A stretch of 64,000 nucleotides of DNA from Sacculina carcini (Eukaryota > Arthropoda > Thecostraca > Sacculinidae), in contig OU696595.1 of the NCBI GenBank assembly GCA_916048095.2, forward strand, positions 1,995,295-2,059,294, in the 5' to 3' direction. Position numbers and translations under genes: made by a program. Below the pieces are notes generated by a model, which worked only from the letters and a program-made list of their open reading frames with translations, made no database searches and was not told where the DNA came from. Shown in pieces: positions 42,309-52,384 of the stretch. How positions within the stretch are numbered: position 1 is the stretch's first letter; the number at the start of each line of letters is the position of its first letter.

Positions 42309-43395
42309 GCGGGCGGCTCCGTGCTACAAAGCAAGAGACCAGCTGAGGACAATAGATGAATGCCTCCGATCGGCCATCAGCGCGTGCTGCAACGTCCAGC
42401 TGAACGATGATCGGTGGATACAAGCGTCCCTCCCAGTTCGAATGGGAGGCATAGGCGATAGGCGTCTGGAGGACGTCGCCCTGCCGGCTCACATCGCCTC
42501 TCTGGTGTCCGCCGGAGACCTGGTCTGTCAGATTACCCGTTGCAGCAGCGACGATAGACCCGGTCCTCTGGTGGCTGTCATCGAGGAGTACGTCCGCCGT
42601 CAGTGCCCGGACTTCGATGCGGATGAGCCCCACAATCAACGCCATCTGGATGAAACAGCGTCCCGCGTTCGCCTAAATAACCTGGATTGCGCCGACCAAG
42701 TGGACCGCGCACGGCTGAAGGCCGCTGCAGCGCCTTACAGCGGAACCTGGCTAGGGGCCGTACCGGTCGCCAACCTCTGTCTGCTCCTGCCGGACGAAGC
42801 CGTGCGAATCGGTGTGGCGCTACGCATCGGAGTGGCTATACAGCAGCCACACAGATGGCGCTGCGGCAAGACCTCAGATGGATGGGGGCATCACAGCCTC
42901 CTGCGACCGCAGCGCCGGCAGGCTGCCACGGCACAAGTTGCTAAATGATGTCATATATCGCAGTCTGGCGTCAGCCGGCGTCGGAGTGGTCCTGAAACCA
43001 CGTGGCCTCGACCGAGGAAATGGCCGAGGTCCAGATGGCTCAACAATCTTCCCTTTCCGTCTCGGCAAGTCGCTGCTTTGGGACGCAACATGTGTCAACA
43101 CATTCGGCGCCACACACCTTGTGGAATGCGCGGTCGTCCCAGGAGCAGCAGCAAAGAGCGCAGAGGAGAGGAAGCGGCGGCGCTACGCTGAACTCGTATG
43201 ATTTCGTGCCTCTAGCCGTGGAGACCACCGGTGTACTAGGCGAAGTCTTCGAAGAGTTCATAAAGTGCCTCGGTCATCGCATGAGTGAAAGGAGCGATCG
43301 TCCCCCGAAACTGCCTGGTTGAGATAGCGGATCGGTCTGGCTGTCGTCCGCGGTAACACCGCATCCATCTGCCCACTGGGCAACTTTAGATAATT

Positions 43396-43984
43396 TTGTG
43401 TATGTGTGCGCGTTGGAAGACGTTATATATCGTGTGTGTATATGTAAATATAGTGTTTATAATATATAAAAAACATTGTCAAACAAACACAATGTTCATA
43501 GAATAACAGCAAATACTTCTAATACAAATACAAATACTTCTTGAATTATCGTCCATAAGATAATGGACATTTATGAAATATATAGACGTAAATATTATTT
43601 AATTCACGGTTTACGCACAATAACAATCATTCTAAATTGAGCGCTGTTTTGTTAAATTACCATTTGTTTTATTATTGTATCACTAACTGCAATACTTTTA
43701 CGACGATCAAATTTGTCTTTGTGTGTACGTGTACATGTCCTTTGTCAAAACTATTTGCTGAATAAGCTTGTTAATAAGAAATGCTTGTGAATTTATTTAA
43801 CATTCAATAGTTTATGATTAGAAAAAATATCAACGGTTTCCTCGAATTTTTTCCGATAATAAATTATTATCAGTATGGATTTTTGCGTTTTGGATAAACC
43901 ATCGAGAAAAGTAGGCCAGGTGCATCCCCAAACAAATATGTCATAGATTAATTTAGAGTAAAATAGAGTAGAATATATAATGAG
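43396..43984. other. No gene seen
   Basis: AT-rich unique sequence with a short TGTGTATGTGTGCGCG stretch at its left edge. Confidence 0.4.
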
Positions 43985-44390
43985 AGCAGTGCATCATTTG
44001 TTAGGTATCGTGAATTCGGTATAGCACTCCACATGTTTCTGAGAGGTCCATGCGCAGTTTCGTAATGTGAGGTTTCCAGTTGATATATTCATCAATGATG
44101 ACTCCGAGAAATTTTGTGGTTGCAACACGCTCTATTGTGTTATCACAAAGCTTGATGTCAGGCATGTCGTGTTTAAGAGACCGATTTTGAAATAGCATCA
44201 GCTTAGTTTTGTGCACATTCAGTTTTAATTGGTTCCTTTTCACCCAGCAGTTGATGTCGATTAATACTTGACATAATTACGAGTGTAATTCAGGTAGGAG
44301 GACACAAAAATGCTAGTATCATCAGCAAACTGTATGAAAGCCACTGCATTGTTAGCATTACATTCACTAAGTCGTTAATAAACTAAACTC
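43985..44390 (-). mobile_element. LINE fragment (RT palm end and thumb)
   Basis: The minus strand encodes LQFADDTSIF (about 44335-44309), then after a break KRNQLKLNVHKTKLMLFQNR and TKFLGVIIDEYINWKPHITK, typical of the RT palm end and thumb of EEP-type LINEs. Neither end is seen; clade unknown. It abuts LINE-C copy 2. Confidence 0.7.
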
Positions 44391-45512
44391 ACTATATAAT
44401 TTATGCTAAAAGGCGTTTAGAAGACTTGAACTTGAAAATATATGACAAACAGATCAAAAGAGTCTCACAGATGACTTGGGTGTATTTTTTTTCAAGAAAA
44501 CATCAGTTGGAAATGGCATATCAAGAACTTGTAAGCAAAAATTGCAAAAATAGCCTTTATGTTAAGACAGGTCAGGCCACTAATAAATAGTAAAACTTTC
44601 TTATTATTATATAATTGCCTAGTGAGATCTCAACTGTCTTACTGCAATGAAACATGGGGATCAACATTTAAAAGTAATTTGGAAACATTATGTAAATTGC
44701 AAAAGAGAATAATTAGATTAATTGAGTTTAAATCTTTAAGAGAAAGCACAAGATCAATATTTGTAAAATATAGAGTTCTACCACTGGAAAAATTGGTTAC
44801 TTTAAATAGAATAACTACTCTATATAAAGCCCACAACAACATGCTGCCAAAGGTACTGCAAAATATGTTCATTTTGAACAAACGTCATGTTCATAATTTC
44901 TTGGTACAGTCCTGTAGAACAAGATGTAGAAGATTTTGTATAACTCACGATGGAGTCACTTGCTGGAATAACTTGAAAAAGGAGATCAAGCAAATACCTA
45001 GACTTGCATTATTTAAAGAACAAATGATTACCAAGCTGATGGACGACTTATAAAGACCATTTGCTTCCTCAAGGTAGATGTTATCATTGTGATTCAAATT
45101 CGTTGGTGTTGTTTGTTTATGCATGTTAATGTTCAGTATGGTATACAAGTATATGTCTCGTACAGTCTAAATAATGGATTCATGTATGAGTGTGCGAGCG
45201 TGTGTGAGTGTGTCAGTATATATACACGCATACATGTATGAATGTGTGTATATGTATGTATATATATATGTATGTATGTGTATGTGTGTATATATGTGTG
45301 TATGTGTATATATGTATATTCTGGGTGTATATGTGTATATGATCGAGAATATGTGCATATGTATGTATACGAGTGTGTGTGTGTATATATTTCTGTGTAT
45401 GTATATACATATATGGGTGAGTGTATGAATGTGTATATATATATATGTAGTATTCACACCATGATAAGCAAAGCTTTTGTGTGGATTAATACACTTGAAT
45501 TGAATTGAATAT
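44391..45512 (+). mobile_element. LINE-C copy 2, 5'-truncated
   Basis: Nearly identical to the 3' third of LINE-C (29013-32207) in opposite orientation: AKRRLEDLNLKI (44405), then MLRQVRPLINSKTFLLLYNC to TKLMDDL with a stop at about 45053, a TA/TG-rich microsatellite (45185-45440), and the 3' end ATTAATACACTTGAATTGAA. One frameshift near 44490. It shows the family tail as (GAATT)n. Confidence 0.92.
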
Positions 45513-45993
45513 TATGTATGCAATGTATATTGTATATGTATGTGTGTGTACATGTGTGTGTATGTGTAGATGCTTGTTCTGAAGGCAAGTCGCATGTGAA
45601 ACAGAGCTGAAGAGCAGAGAGAGCGAGGGAGATGCACACTCTGTGATAGGCAACGTGTTTGTATGTGTGTGTGTGTGTGTGTTTGTAATCTGGATAGAAT
45701 ATTTGTTCTGTATTAAAATACACCTACATAAACAACTAAACGCAGAGAAAGTCCTAGTTTCACTCTGCCATGTGTCTATGAAACATGATTGATTGCTGTC
45801 TGCACACACCAACACACACACACACACTCACACTCACTAACACACACACACACACACACAGATACACTGAATGTGTGTGTGTTTGGGATATTTGTTTTTG
45901 AGAATTTCGAGAATTATTTGCAGTCAATGTTTTTTTGTACTTTTGTGCATCGACAACCCACTGTGCATGTGTGTTAGCGTTCAGTGTGTCTCT

Positions 45994-46037
<44 letters not shown>

Positions 46038-46200
46038 GCGTTCTGTGTCTCACTAGTTTGTGTGTGTATGTATGTGTGTGTTTGTTAGCGTTCAGTGTCT
46101 CACTGTGTGTGTGTGTGTGTGTGTTAGCGTTCAATGTCTCACTGTGTGTGTGTGTGTGTGTGTGTGTGTCTGTCATAGTATCACCTGCATGTATAGTAAA
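45513..46200. other. Microsatellite-rich, no gene
   Basis: (GT)n at 45660-45682, (CA)n at 45806-45866, (GT)n at 46001-46034, and GTTAGCGTTCAGTGTCTCACT units spaced by (GT)n to 46170. Open frames here follow the repeats. Confidence 0.8.
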
Positions 46201-46826
46201 TACACTTGATATCAGGCGTCGGTTTTGTGTTGTATTATCGAGTGTTGTTGAAATATAGTGTAAATTACTCGAAGATTAAGCTGTATTTTGGTGCCAAAAT
46301 ATTAACAAATAATATTGTAACTATACTGTTAATATATTTGGAGGAATAAAGTTAACACCATCTCTATGAACGCTACCATGATTCATAATTTCATTTACAT
46401 TGTTCAGATATAGACAAATGGTGGCCAATCAGAGGGCTCGTTTCATATAAGATCCACATTCACTAAATTAGTCGCTGATTGGCTGAACGATTGACCAATC
46501 AGAGCTGGTTTTGCACCGGTTTCTACTGGTGTTGCATAGGCATCTACTGAATGACAAAATTTTCCACACAAATTACACCAAATGTCAAATCGAAATGTCA
46601 ATGTCTAGCGAAAAATTTTACTGCGAATTCAATCAAAATTACTTATTAATCAGATATTCTAATTAGAAATAGGTTAATATGAAGTGATATATGATATTTT
46701 AACTATTTAAAAATATTTTAAATTATAATTTGCGTTTATTCTTATAATTTACCATTATTTGTCTAATAATTTACCATTATTTGAAAATGAATCAGTTAAT
46801 ATTGACAATATCCAAGTTATGTATAA
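46201..46826. other. AT-rich, no gene seen
   Basis: No convincing coding. TTATAATTTACCATTATTTG is repeated in part at 46744 and 46767. Confidence 0.4.
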
Positions 46827-46872
46827 TCAACATTGTGAATCGTCAATTATAATTGACGATTCACAATGTTGA
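46827..46872. repeat. Perfect 46-bp palindrome
   Basis: A self-complementary sequence with no spacer, centred on AATTATAATT. Its right arm reads TAATTGACGATTCACAATG-TTGA. It can extrude as a cruciform. Confidence 0.9.
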
Positions 46873-46943
46873 ATTACACTTGTTGTACATACTTGTTACA
46901 CTTGATACTTGTTGTAAATGTTGAAAATATAATGTTGTCACAA

Positions 46944-46980
46944 TTGTGAATCGTCAATTATAATTGACGATTAACAATGC
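46944..46980. repeat. Second copy of the palindrome, one mismatch
   Basis: ATTGTGAATCGTCAATTATA and its complement with a single mismatched pair (GATTAACAAT against GATTCACAAT), about 115 bp from the first copy. Confidence 0.85.
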
Positions 46981-46989
46981 AATCACACA

Positions 46990-47258
46990 ATATCTTTGAT
47001 ATATACACACACTAACACACACTAACAGACACTAACACACAATAACACAAACACACACTAACACACACTAACAGACACTAACACACACTAACACACAATA
47101 ACACACACTAACACACACTAACAGACAATAACACACACTAACACACACTAACAGACACCAACAGACATTAACACACACTAACACACAATAACAGACACTA
47201 GCACACACTAACAGACACTAGCACACACTAACACACAATAACACACACTAACACACAG
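46990..47258. repeat. CACTAACA minisatellite, left of RLE LINE copy 3
   Basis: About 270 bp of ACTAACACAC, ACTAACAGAC and ATAACACAC units. The same units recur at 50704-50920 on the other side of the RLE LINE. Confidence 0.95.
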
Positions 47259-47616
47259 TCGTGTGTAGACTGTCTTGACGTGTGGATGTGTTTTGGTAGT
47301 GCTGTTGAATTTACTTGGTTTATTAGTGTTATGGTGTCAGGAAGTTGTATAGTGGTGTAGAGAGATGTGAGCAGTGGTAGAGTGGGTGTAGTTTGGAGGG
47401 TGTGCGTAGGGTAGATATTTTGTTCGGCTATATAATGCTGGTATTGATTTCATTTTGAGCAAATTCAACAGTACGTTAACGATCAATTTTGAAGAAAAAT
47501 CACCGAAAAAATGATAGTGTAATTCACGCGAAATATAACAAGTAGGGCTCGCGATAATAAAATCGCAAAACGAACGAACTGCAATTACAGTAGATATGGC
47601 AATGCCGAATGTGGCC

Positions 47617-47805
47617 TGTGCTGTATGTAATGCTGCCGCGAGAGCCGGCCCCAACACACCAATCTGCCCTGCGTGCAAATAGTTTTCTCAAGAACTAAGG
47701 ACCGCAAAATGTCTTGCAATCGCGGCGGCAACTGTCCACTGACACCGATGAACAGGAGATGCACTGGATGCCGCCTGGCCCGCTGCTTCGCCATCGGAGT
47801 GGATC
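47617..47805 (+). pseudogene. Nuclear-receptor-type DNA-binding domain in RLE LINE copy 3
   Basis: First finger CAVC-x12-CPACK, with all four cysteines present. After a one-base shift follow VFSRTKDRKMS and the second finger CNRGGNCPLTPMNRRCTGCR with LARCFAIGV. Cysteine spacing is within one residue of the nuclear receptor plan (second finger C-x5-C-x8-C-x2-C). Together with copy 2 it shows both fingers of the module. Confidence 0.75.
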
Positions 47806-47837
47806 AGCAAACACCCGACTCCACATCCTCACAGCAG

Positions 47838-47995
47838 CTGTGCGCCCACTGCAACACGCCCAGTGCCAACGAACGCACGATATCGTGCGCAGCTTGCGAC
47901 CAAAACTATCACCTCACATGTGTGGGAGTCACTCGCTCGTAAGCTGACATATTGCTGGCGTGGCACTGTCGCGGCTGTCTACGACTGCAGGCGGA
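47838..47995 (+). pseudogene. PHD-type finger in RLE LINE copy 3
   Basis: LCAHCNTPSANERTISCAAC then DQNYHLTCVGVTRS, a TAA, and LLAWHCRGC in the same frame. The C4HC3 order is complete except for the stop at 47940-47942. Confidence 0.75.
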
Positions 47996-48302
47996 GTGCT
48001 GCGACATTCACCCACTGGAGGGAATCGACACAAACGACGACACACCGGACTATCTCGCCACTGCACTGGCTTCTCTGCGACAGCAGCGCCACGTGCGGCA
48101 GCATGTGCCCCGCGCCCTGCGTCACCGTGTTGCAGCCGACCTCACCGAGCGTATCACGGCGGCTCTGCAGCAGCGCACACCCACTGCTTGGTGGAAGCTG
48201 CTGTCTTACGCTGTGACAGGCCCTCTGAGCACCGGGATCATAACACCACAGCCCGGTGCACATTATCACACACGCCCGCGGTCGTAGAACGAGGACGCCG
48301 CC

Positions 48303-49451
48303 GTGTCTCGCAGCGTGAGGGCCAAGTGCGCTGACGGCGATATTCGTGGGGCTCTGCGCATCCTCACATCGGACGACGCTGTCGCCGGCGTCAGCGATGA
48401 CGTCACACGGGCGCTGGAAGCCAAACAGCCGCCGTCAACCGAGGACGAGCCACAGTGGCCACAGAACCAGTTGCCGGGGCCGTCTTTCGATGAGAGTGAC
48501 GTCAAAGCCGCCGTGCACGCGTTGCCGAAGAGCTCGTCGGGCGGACTGGACGGTCTCCGACCAATGCACCTGCGCCAGCTGCTCGCCCCACAGACAGCGG
48601 AGGCCGGAAACCAGCTGCTGAAGGCGCTCACTGCCCTCATCAATTGCTGCGCACAGGGCCGGATCCCCGACTTCGCTAATGGCGCATTTTTCAGTGCATG
48701 CCTCGTTGCCCTTAGGAAAAAATCGGGGAGTTTGCGCCCAATAGCAGTGGGCAGCATCTTGCGGCAAATCGCCAGCCAGCTGATAGCCGGCAATCTGGCT
48801 TCGGCGCTGGCGCACGAGTTACGTCCAGTGCAGCTGGGCGTATGCACAAGGATTGGATGTGAGGCGACCGTGCACGCAACGCGCCACTTCATCTCAGCGA
48901 ACAAGGGGCGGCGCGGTCACGTCCTGGTAAAGCTAGATGTGGCCAACGCTTTCAATTGCGTCAACCGCCGCACCCTGCTGGATGAGGTGGGCCGCCGCTT
49001 CCCCGTTGTACTGCCGCTCGTCGCACAGGCATACGGCCAACCAACACCGCTGTTTGACGGTGCCAGGCGTATCTGGTCGTGCCGTGGTATACAGCAGGGA
49101 GACCCCCTTGGTCCCGCACTGTTCGCCCTCGCGGTCAATCCGGTGGCTCAGCAGCCTGAGTCAACGCTGAACGTCTGGTACCTCGACGACGCCACAATAG
49201 GAGGACCATCAGATGTCGTGCAATCAGACATCAGGCGTCTCGTTCCAGCCCTGCACAACATCGGCCACACACTAAACACCACCAAGTGCGAGGTCATCGG
49301 GCTCGGACCCTCCGACGACGACACAACCGACTTGCTGATCCAGAGGCACCTGCCGGGGGCCACCTCCACACCAGCGGCAATGGCGACTCTTCTGGGTGCA
49401 CCTCTCGAGTCCGAAGGCATACCGGAAGCCCTGAACAAAGTCCATCACTAA
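48303..49451 (+). CDS. RLE LINE copy 3 reverse transcriptase
   Basis: 382 codons open. RT signatures: SSSGGLDGLRPMHLRQLL, motif A VLVKLDVANAFNCVNR, motif B GIQQGDPLGPALFALAV, motif C WYLDDATIG, then the HTLNTTKCEVIGLG thumb entry. All three catalytic aspartates are present. It is flanked by in-frame stops (48285, 49449), so the copy as a whole is dead although the RT core looks intact. Confidence 0.88.
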   Translation: MSRSVRAKCADGDIRGALRILTSDDAVAGVSDDVTRALEAKQPPSTEDEPQWPQNQLPGPSFDESDVKAAVHALPKSSSGGLDGLRPMHLRQLLAPQTAEAGNQLLKALTALINCCAQGRIPDFANGAFFSACLVALRKKSGSLRPIAVGSILRQIASQLIAGNLASALAHELRPVQLGVCTRIGCEATVHATRHFISANKGRRGHVLVKLDVANAFNCVNRRTLLDEVGRRFPVVLPLVAQAYGQPTPLFDGARRIWSCRGIQQGDPLGPALFALAVNPVAQQPESTLNVWYLDDATIGGPSDVVQSDIRRLVPALHNIGHTLNTTKCEVIGLGPSDDDTTDLLIQRHLPGATSTPAAMATLLGAPLESEGIPEALNKVHH

Positions 49452-50703
49452 CTGGATCTGCTCATCAGGCGCACCACTAACATCGGCTCGCACCCAGCGC
49501 TATTATTCCTGAGCAGATATGCATCGGTACCGCGGGCCATGTACCTGATGAGCAGCGCCAGTATACAGGGCGACCTCTCAACTCGTCAACATGGACGAGA
49601 GCCTCCGATCGGCCATCGGCAGCTGCTGCAACGTCGACCTGGACGACGACCAATGGGAGCAGGCGTCGCTACCCGTCCCTCTGGGTGGCATCGGGGCTAG
49701 GCGGCTGGTCGACGTGGCACTACCTGCTCATATCGCCTCAATGGAGGCCGCTGGGGACTTGGTCAGTCATATAATCGACCACCGACGCGGTGACAGATCT
49801 GGTCTCCCGGCGCCCCCTGTGGAGGAGTTTGTGAGCAAAATGTGTCCGGCCTTCAGCCAAGATCAGCCCCTCACTCAGCGCCACCTCGACATGAGTGCGT
49901 CAGAGCACCGCTGGAACAATATTATACAGAGAGTGAACCAGGTGGACCGAGCTCGTCTTCTGACTGCGGCTGCGTCTCATATCGGCGCCTGATTGTCCGC
50001 CCTTCCGGTCATTAGCTTCGGCCTGCTGCTGCGCGACGAAGCCGCTCGCGTGGGCGTGGCGCTACTCCTCGGACTCGCCATCCAGCAGCCGCACAGGTGC
50101 CATTGCGGCTCTATGACCGACCAATGAGGCCACCACAGCCTGTAGTGCTGCCACAACATCGGCCGACTGCCGCGTCACACTGCCCTGAACGACATCGTCC
50201 ATCGCAGTTTGGCGTCGGCAGGAATTGCGGCAGTGCTGGAACCTCGCGGTCTGAACCGAGGCGACGGCCGCCGGCCGGACGGGATCACCATCTTTCCCTT
50301 CCGGCGCGGCAAATCGCTGGTTTAGGACGTGACGTGCACCAACACATTCAGCAGAGCACACCTGTTGGAGGGTGCAGTCGCCCCCGGGGCAGCGGCTCGG
50401 GCGGCCGAGGAGACCAAAAGACGGCGCTACGCGGACCTGAGCCAGCGGTATGATTTCGCACCGCTGGCCATTGAAACAACCGACGCGTTGGGTTCCGCGT
50501 TTGACAACCTAATCAAGACCCTCTTTCGTCGAATCACAGAGCGCTCGGCAGAACCGCGCGAGACGGCCTGACTCAGACAGCGGATCAGTCTGGCGGTCGT
50601 GCGGGGCAACGCGGCAGCCATCACCAGGTGAGGTGGATGACGCAGATCAAGACGTGGAATAATAATGAATAAAATATTGAGTGAGTTTTGAGACTAGTAC
50701 GGA

Positions 50704-50954
50704 CCATACTAACACACACATATACGAGTACATACACACACATACACACACACACACACTAACATATACTAACACGCACACTAACACACACTAACACACA
50801 ATAACACGCACACTAACACACACAATAACACACACTAACATACAATAACACACACTAACAGACACACTAACACATACTAACACACACTAACAGACACTAA
50901 CACACACACACACTGACACACACACCCACACACTGACACACACACACGCACTCA
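50704..50954. repeat. CACTAACA minisatellite, right of RLE LINE copy 3
   Basis: ACTAACACACA and AATAACACAC units, then CACTGACACACACAC. Same class as 46990-47258. Confidence 0.95.
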
Positions 50955-51010
50955 TTTACATTACATTAGGATATAGCGCCCTACACCTAGAGGGTCGCTA
51001 GGGCGCTGCA
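50955..51010 (-). mobile_element. Possible 3'-end stub of a CR1/L2-like LINE
   Basis: On the minus strand AGCGCCCTAGCGACCCTCTA, a GCGCTATATCC end and a (TAATG)n tail resemble the 3' ends of CR1/L2-type LINEs. AGCGCCCTA/TAGGGCGCT (50975-50983, 50999-51007) forms a short stem. Confidence 0.4.
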
Positions 51011-51064
51011 CACGCACACACACAAACACTCACACAGAAACGCACACACAGAAACACACACACA

Positions 51065-52235
51065 TCAACATGAACATGCATTTGTTATAGCGCACCGAAG
51101 GGCTCGGGCGCGACACGATTATAAACAGTTGGGAACACGGAACACAACTCGGGAGAATATAGTCATAGCGTAGGTAAAGTAAGCATGCAAATGAGAGAAG
51201 GAATACGAGTAAGAACAGGCTAAAGTAACAGGTTATAGTGATGCAAAAGGTGTGAGAGTGTGGGAGACTGGGTCAAAAGAGAGGTCAAAAAGGTGTTTGG
51301 AGAGCTTAGAGCGGAAATAATTGTAGGAAAGAGAAGAAGTAATGTGAGCTGGGATGGAGTTGTAAAGGCGAGGGACGGAAAAAAAGAATGATTTGGAGGA
51401 CCAAGGAGATTCCTTTACAGCACGAGGGCAGACAAGGGGAAGAGGAATTTGGGAAGGAGTGAGGCAAGGAGTGAGGTGAAGGCGGAGATAGGATGGCTGA
51501 TGAGGATCGTGGAGAAGCTTATCAGACAGCACAGGCGAAAGTGAATATAAATTGAGAAGTGTGACGACAAGGAACAGGATGAAGGACAAAACGACCAGAT
51601 TGATTAATAACGCGTTGTAGGATTCTAAGAGAACGGCGAGGAGCATGGATGTACAAAGAATTACAATAGTGGAGTCTAGAGAATACATGAGAGTGAATAA
51701 GTTTGATTGCGGAAGGTCTGTCGAGATATGAGCGTATAGGATAGAGGGACCTCAAGATAAGACGGCAAGTGCGGGCGACAGAGAGGATGTTGTCGGAGGA
51801 AGAGAGAGATAAGTCAAAAATAACTCCGAGATTGCGAACTGTCGAGGATAGGATAAGAGGTAAGCGAGGAGGAAGAATACGAGGAGGATGAAGAGCCAGA
51901 AACTCAGACTTGGACGAGTTGAGGAGAAGGTGACGGGAAGACGCCCAAGAAGAGATGGTGGATAGGATGTCAGAGAGAAAAGACGGAGAATGAAAAGGAA
52001 GAGGGATATATAACTGAATATCATCAGCGTAGATATGAAATGTGATGGAATACTTACGAAGGATAGGACAGAGGGAGGACATGTAAAGGTTAAAGAGTAT
52101 CGGACCAAGAATAGATCCCTGAGGGACACCTGATGAGAGATGGATAGGATCAGATACAGAGGAATTGAAGTTGACAGAGTAGGTCCTTCCCGAAAGGTAT
52201 GATTTAAGGAGAGAGAGAGCAGAAGACGAGATAAT
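51065..52235 (-). mobile_element. LINE-B, 3' half (RT centre to 3' end)
   Basis: Continues the LINE whose 5' half lies at 56563-59690, separated by LINE-A. The minus strand encodes [65 protein letters not shown] and HVFSRLHYCNSLY, then after a frameshift near 51540 the C-terminal LLHDPHQPSYL...DPVSHTLTPFASL (stop near 51233). The 3' end is GCGCTATAACAAATGCATGT followed by a GTTGATGTGTG microsatellite. CR1/L2-like. Confidence 0.88.
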
Positions 52236-52384
52236 ATGTGATTGAGAATCAGGGTTCGCAGCCATAGTTGCTTTGCAATCTTCCTGCTGAATTCTCTCAT
52301 CACATTCTTTTTCGTCACTTTTCAGTTCAGTTTGTATAATATTTAATTTAACTTTGTCTATAAATATAAATATAAGTGTTGTTC

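Larger units (their letters stand above)
40500..43395 (+). mobile_element. RLE LINE copy 2 (NR-like zinc fingers, PHD, RT, RLE), decayed
   Basis: Parts in order: nuclear-receptor-like double zinc finger (40691-40888), PHD-type finger (40964-41106), linker, RT from about 41590 (KAINSLPKGSSGGLDGLRPL), a post-RT region (42360-42880: SAISACCNVQLND, RMGGIGDRRLEDVALPAHIA), a zinc knuckle (WRCGKTSDGWGHHSLL, about 42858) and a restriction-like endonuclease ([32 protein letters not shown], about 43030-43200). The RT has lost its palm segment with motif A (about 390 bp compared with copy 3), and the catalytic YLDD reads YLVD. Several frameshifts occur, and a TGA sits inside the PHD segment (40988-40990). 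The 5' limit is uncertain. Confidence 0.85.
47259..50703 (+). mobile_element. RLE LINE copy 3 (NR-like fingers, PHD, RT, RLE), most complete copy
   Basis: A leader of about 330 bp precedes a reading frame starting ATG 47596: NR-like double finger (47617-47805), PHD finger (47838-47995), linker, RT (48520-49450), post-RT region (49455-50080), zinc knuckle (about 50098, CHCGSMTDQ then GHHSL) and restriction-like endonuclease (RPDGITIFPFRRGKSLV, DVTC, ETKRRRYADLSQRYDF, 50275-50460), ending AVVRGNAAAITR at 50631. Breaks: a shift near 47675, stops at 47940, 48285 and 49449, a shift near 49575 and five further stops, several of them TGG to TAG/TGA. The endonuclease plan and CCHC knuckle match R2-like LINEs. 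CACTAACA minisatellite lies on both sides. Confidence 0.9.

Noticed and set aside
48266-48904. 212-codon frame on the minus strand, and similar antisense frames at 41075-41620
   Set aside because: Antisense shadow of the GC-rich RLE LINE RT coding region.
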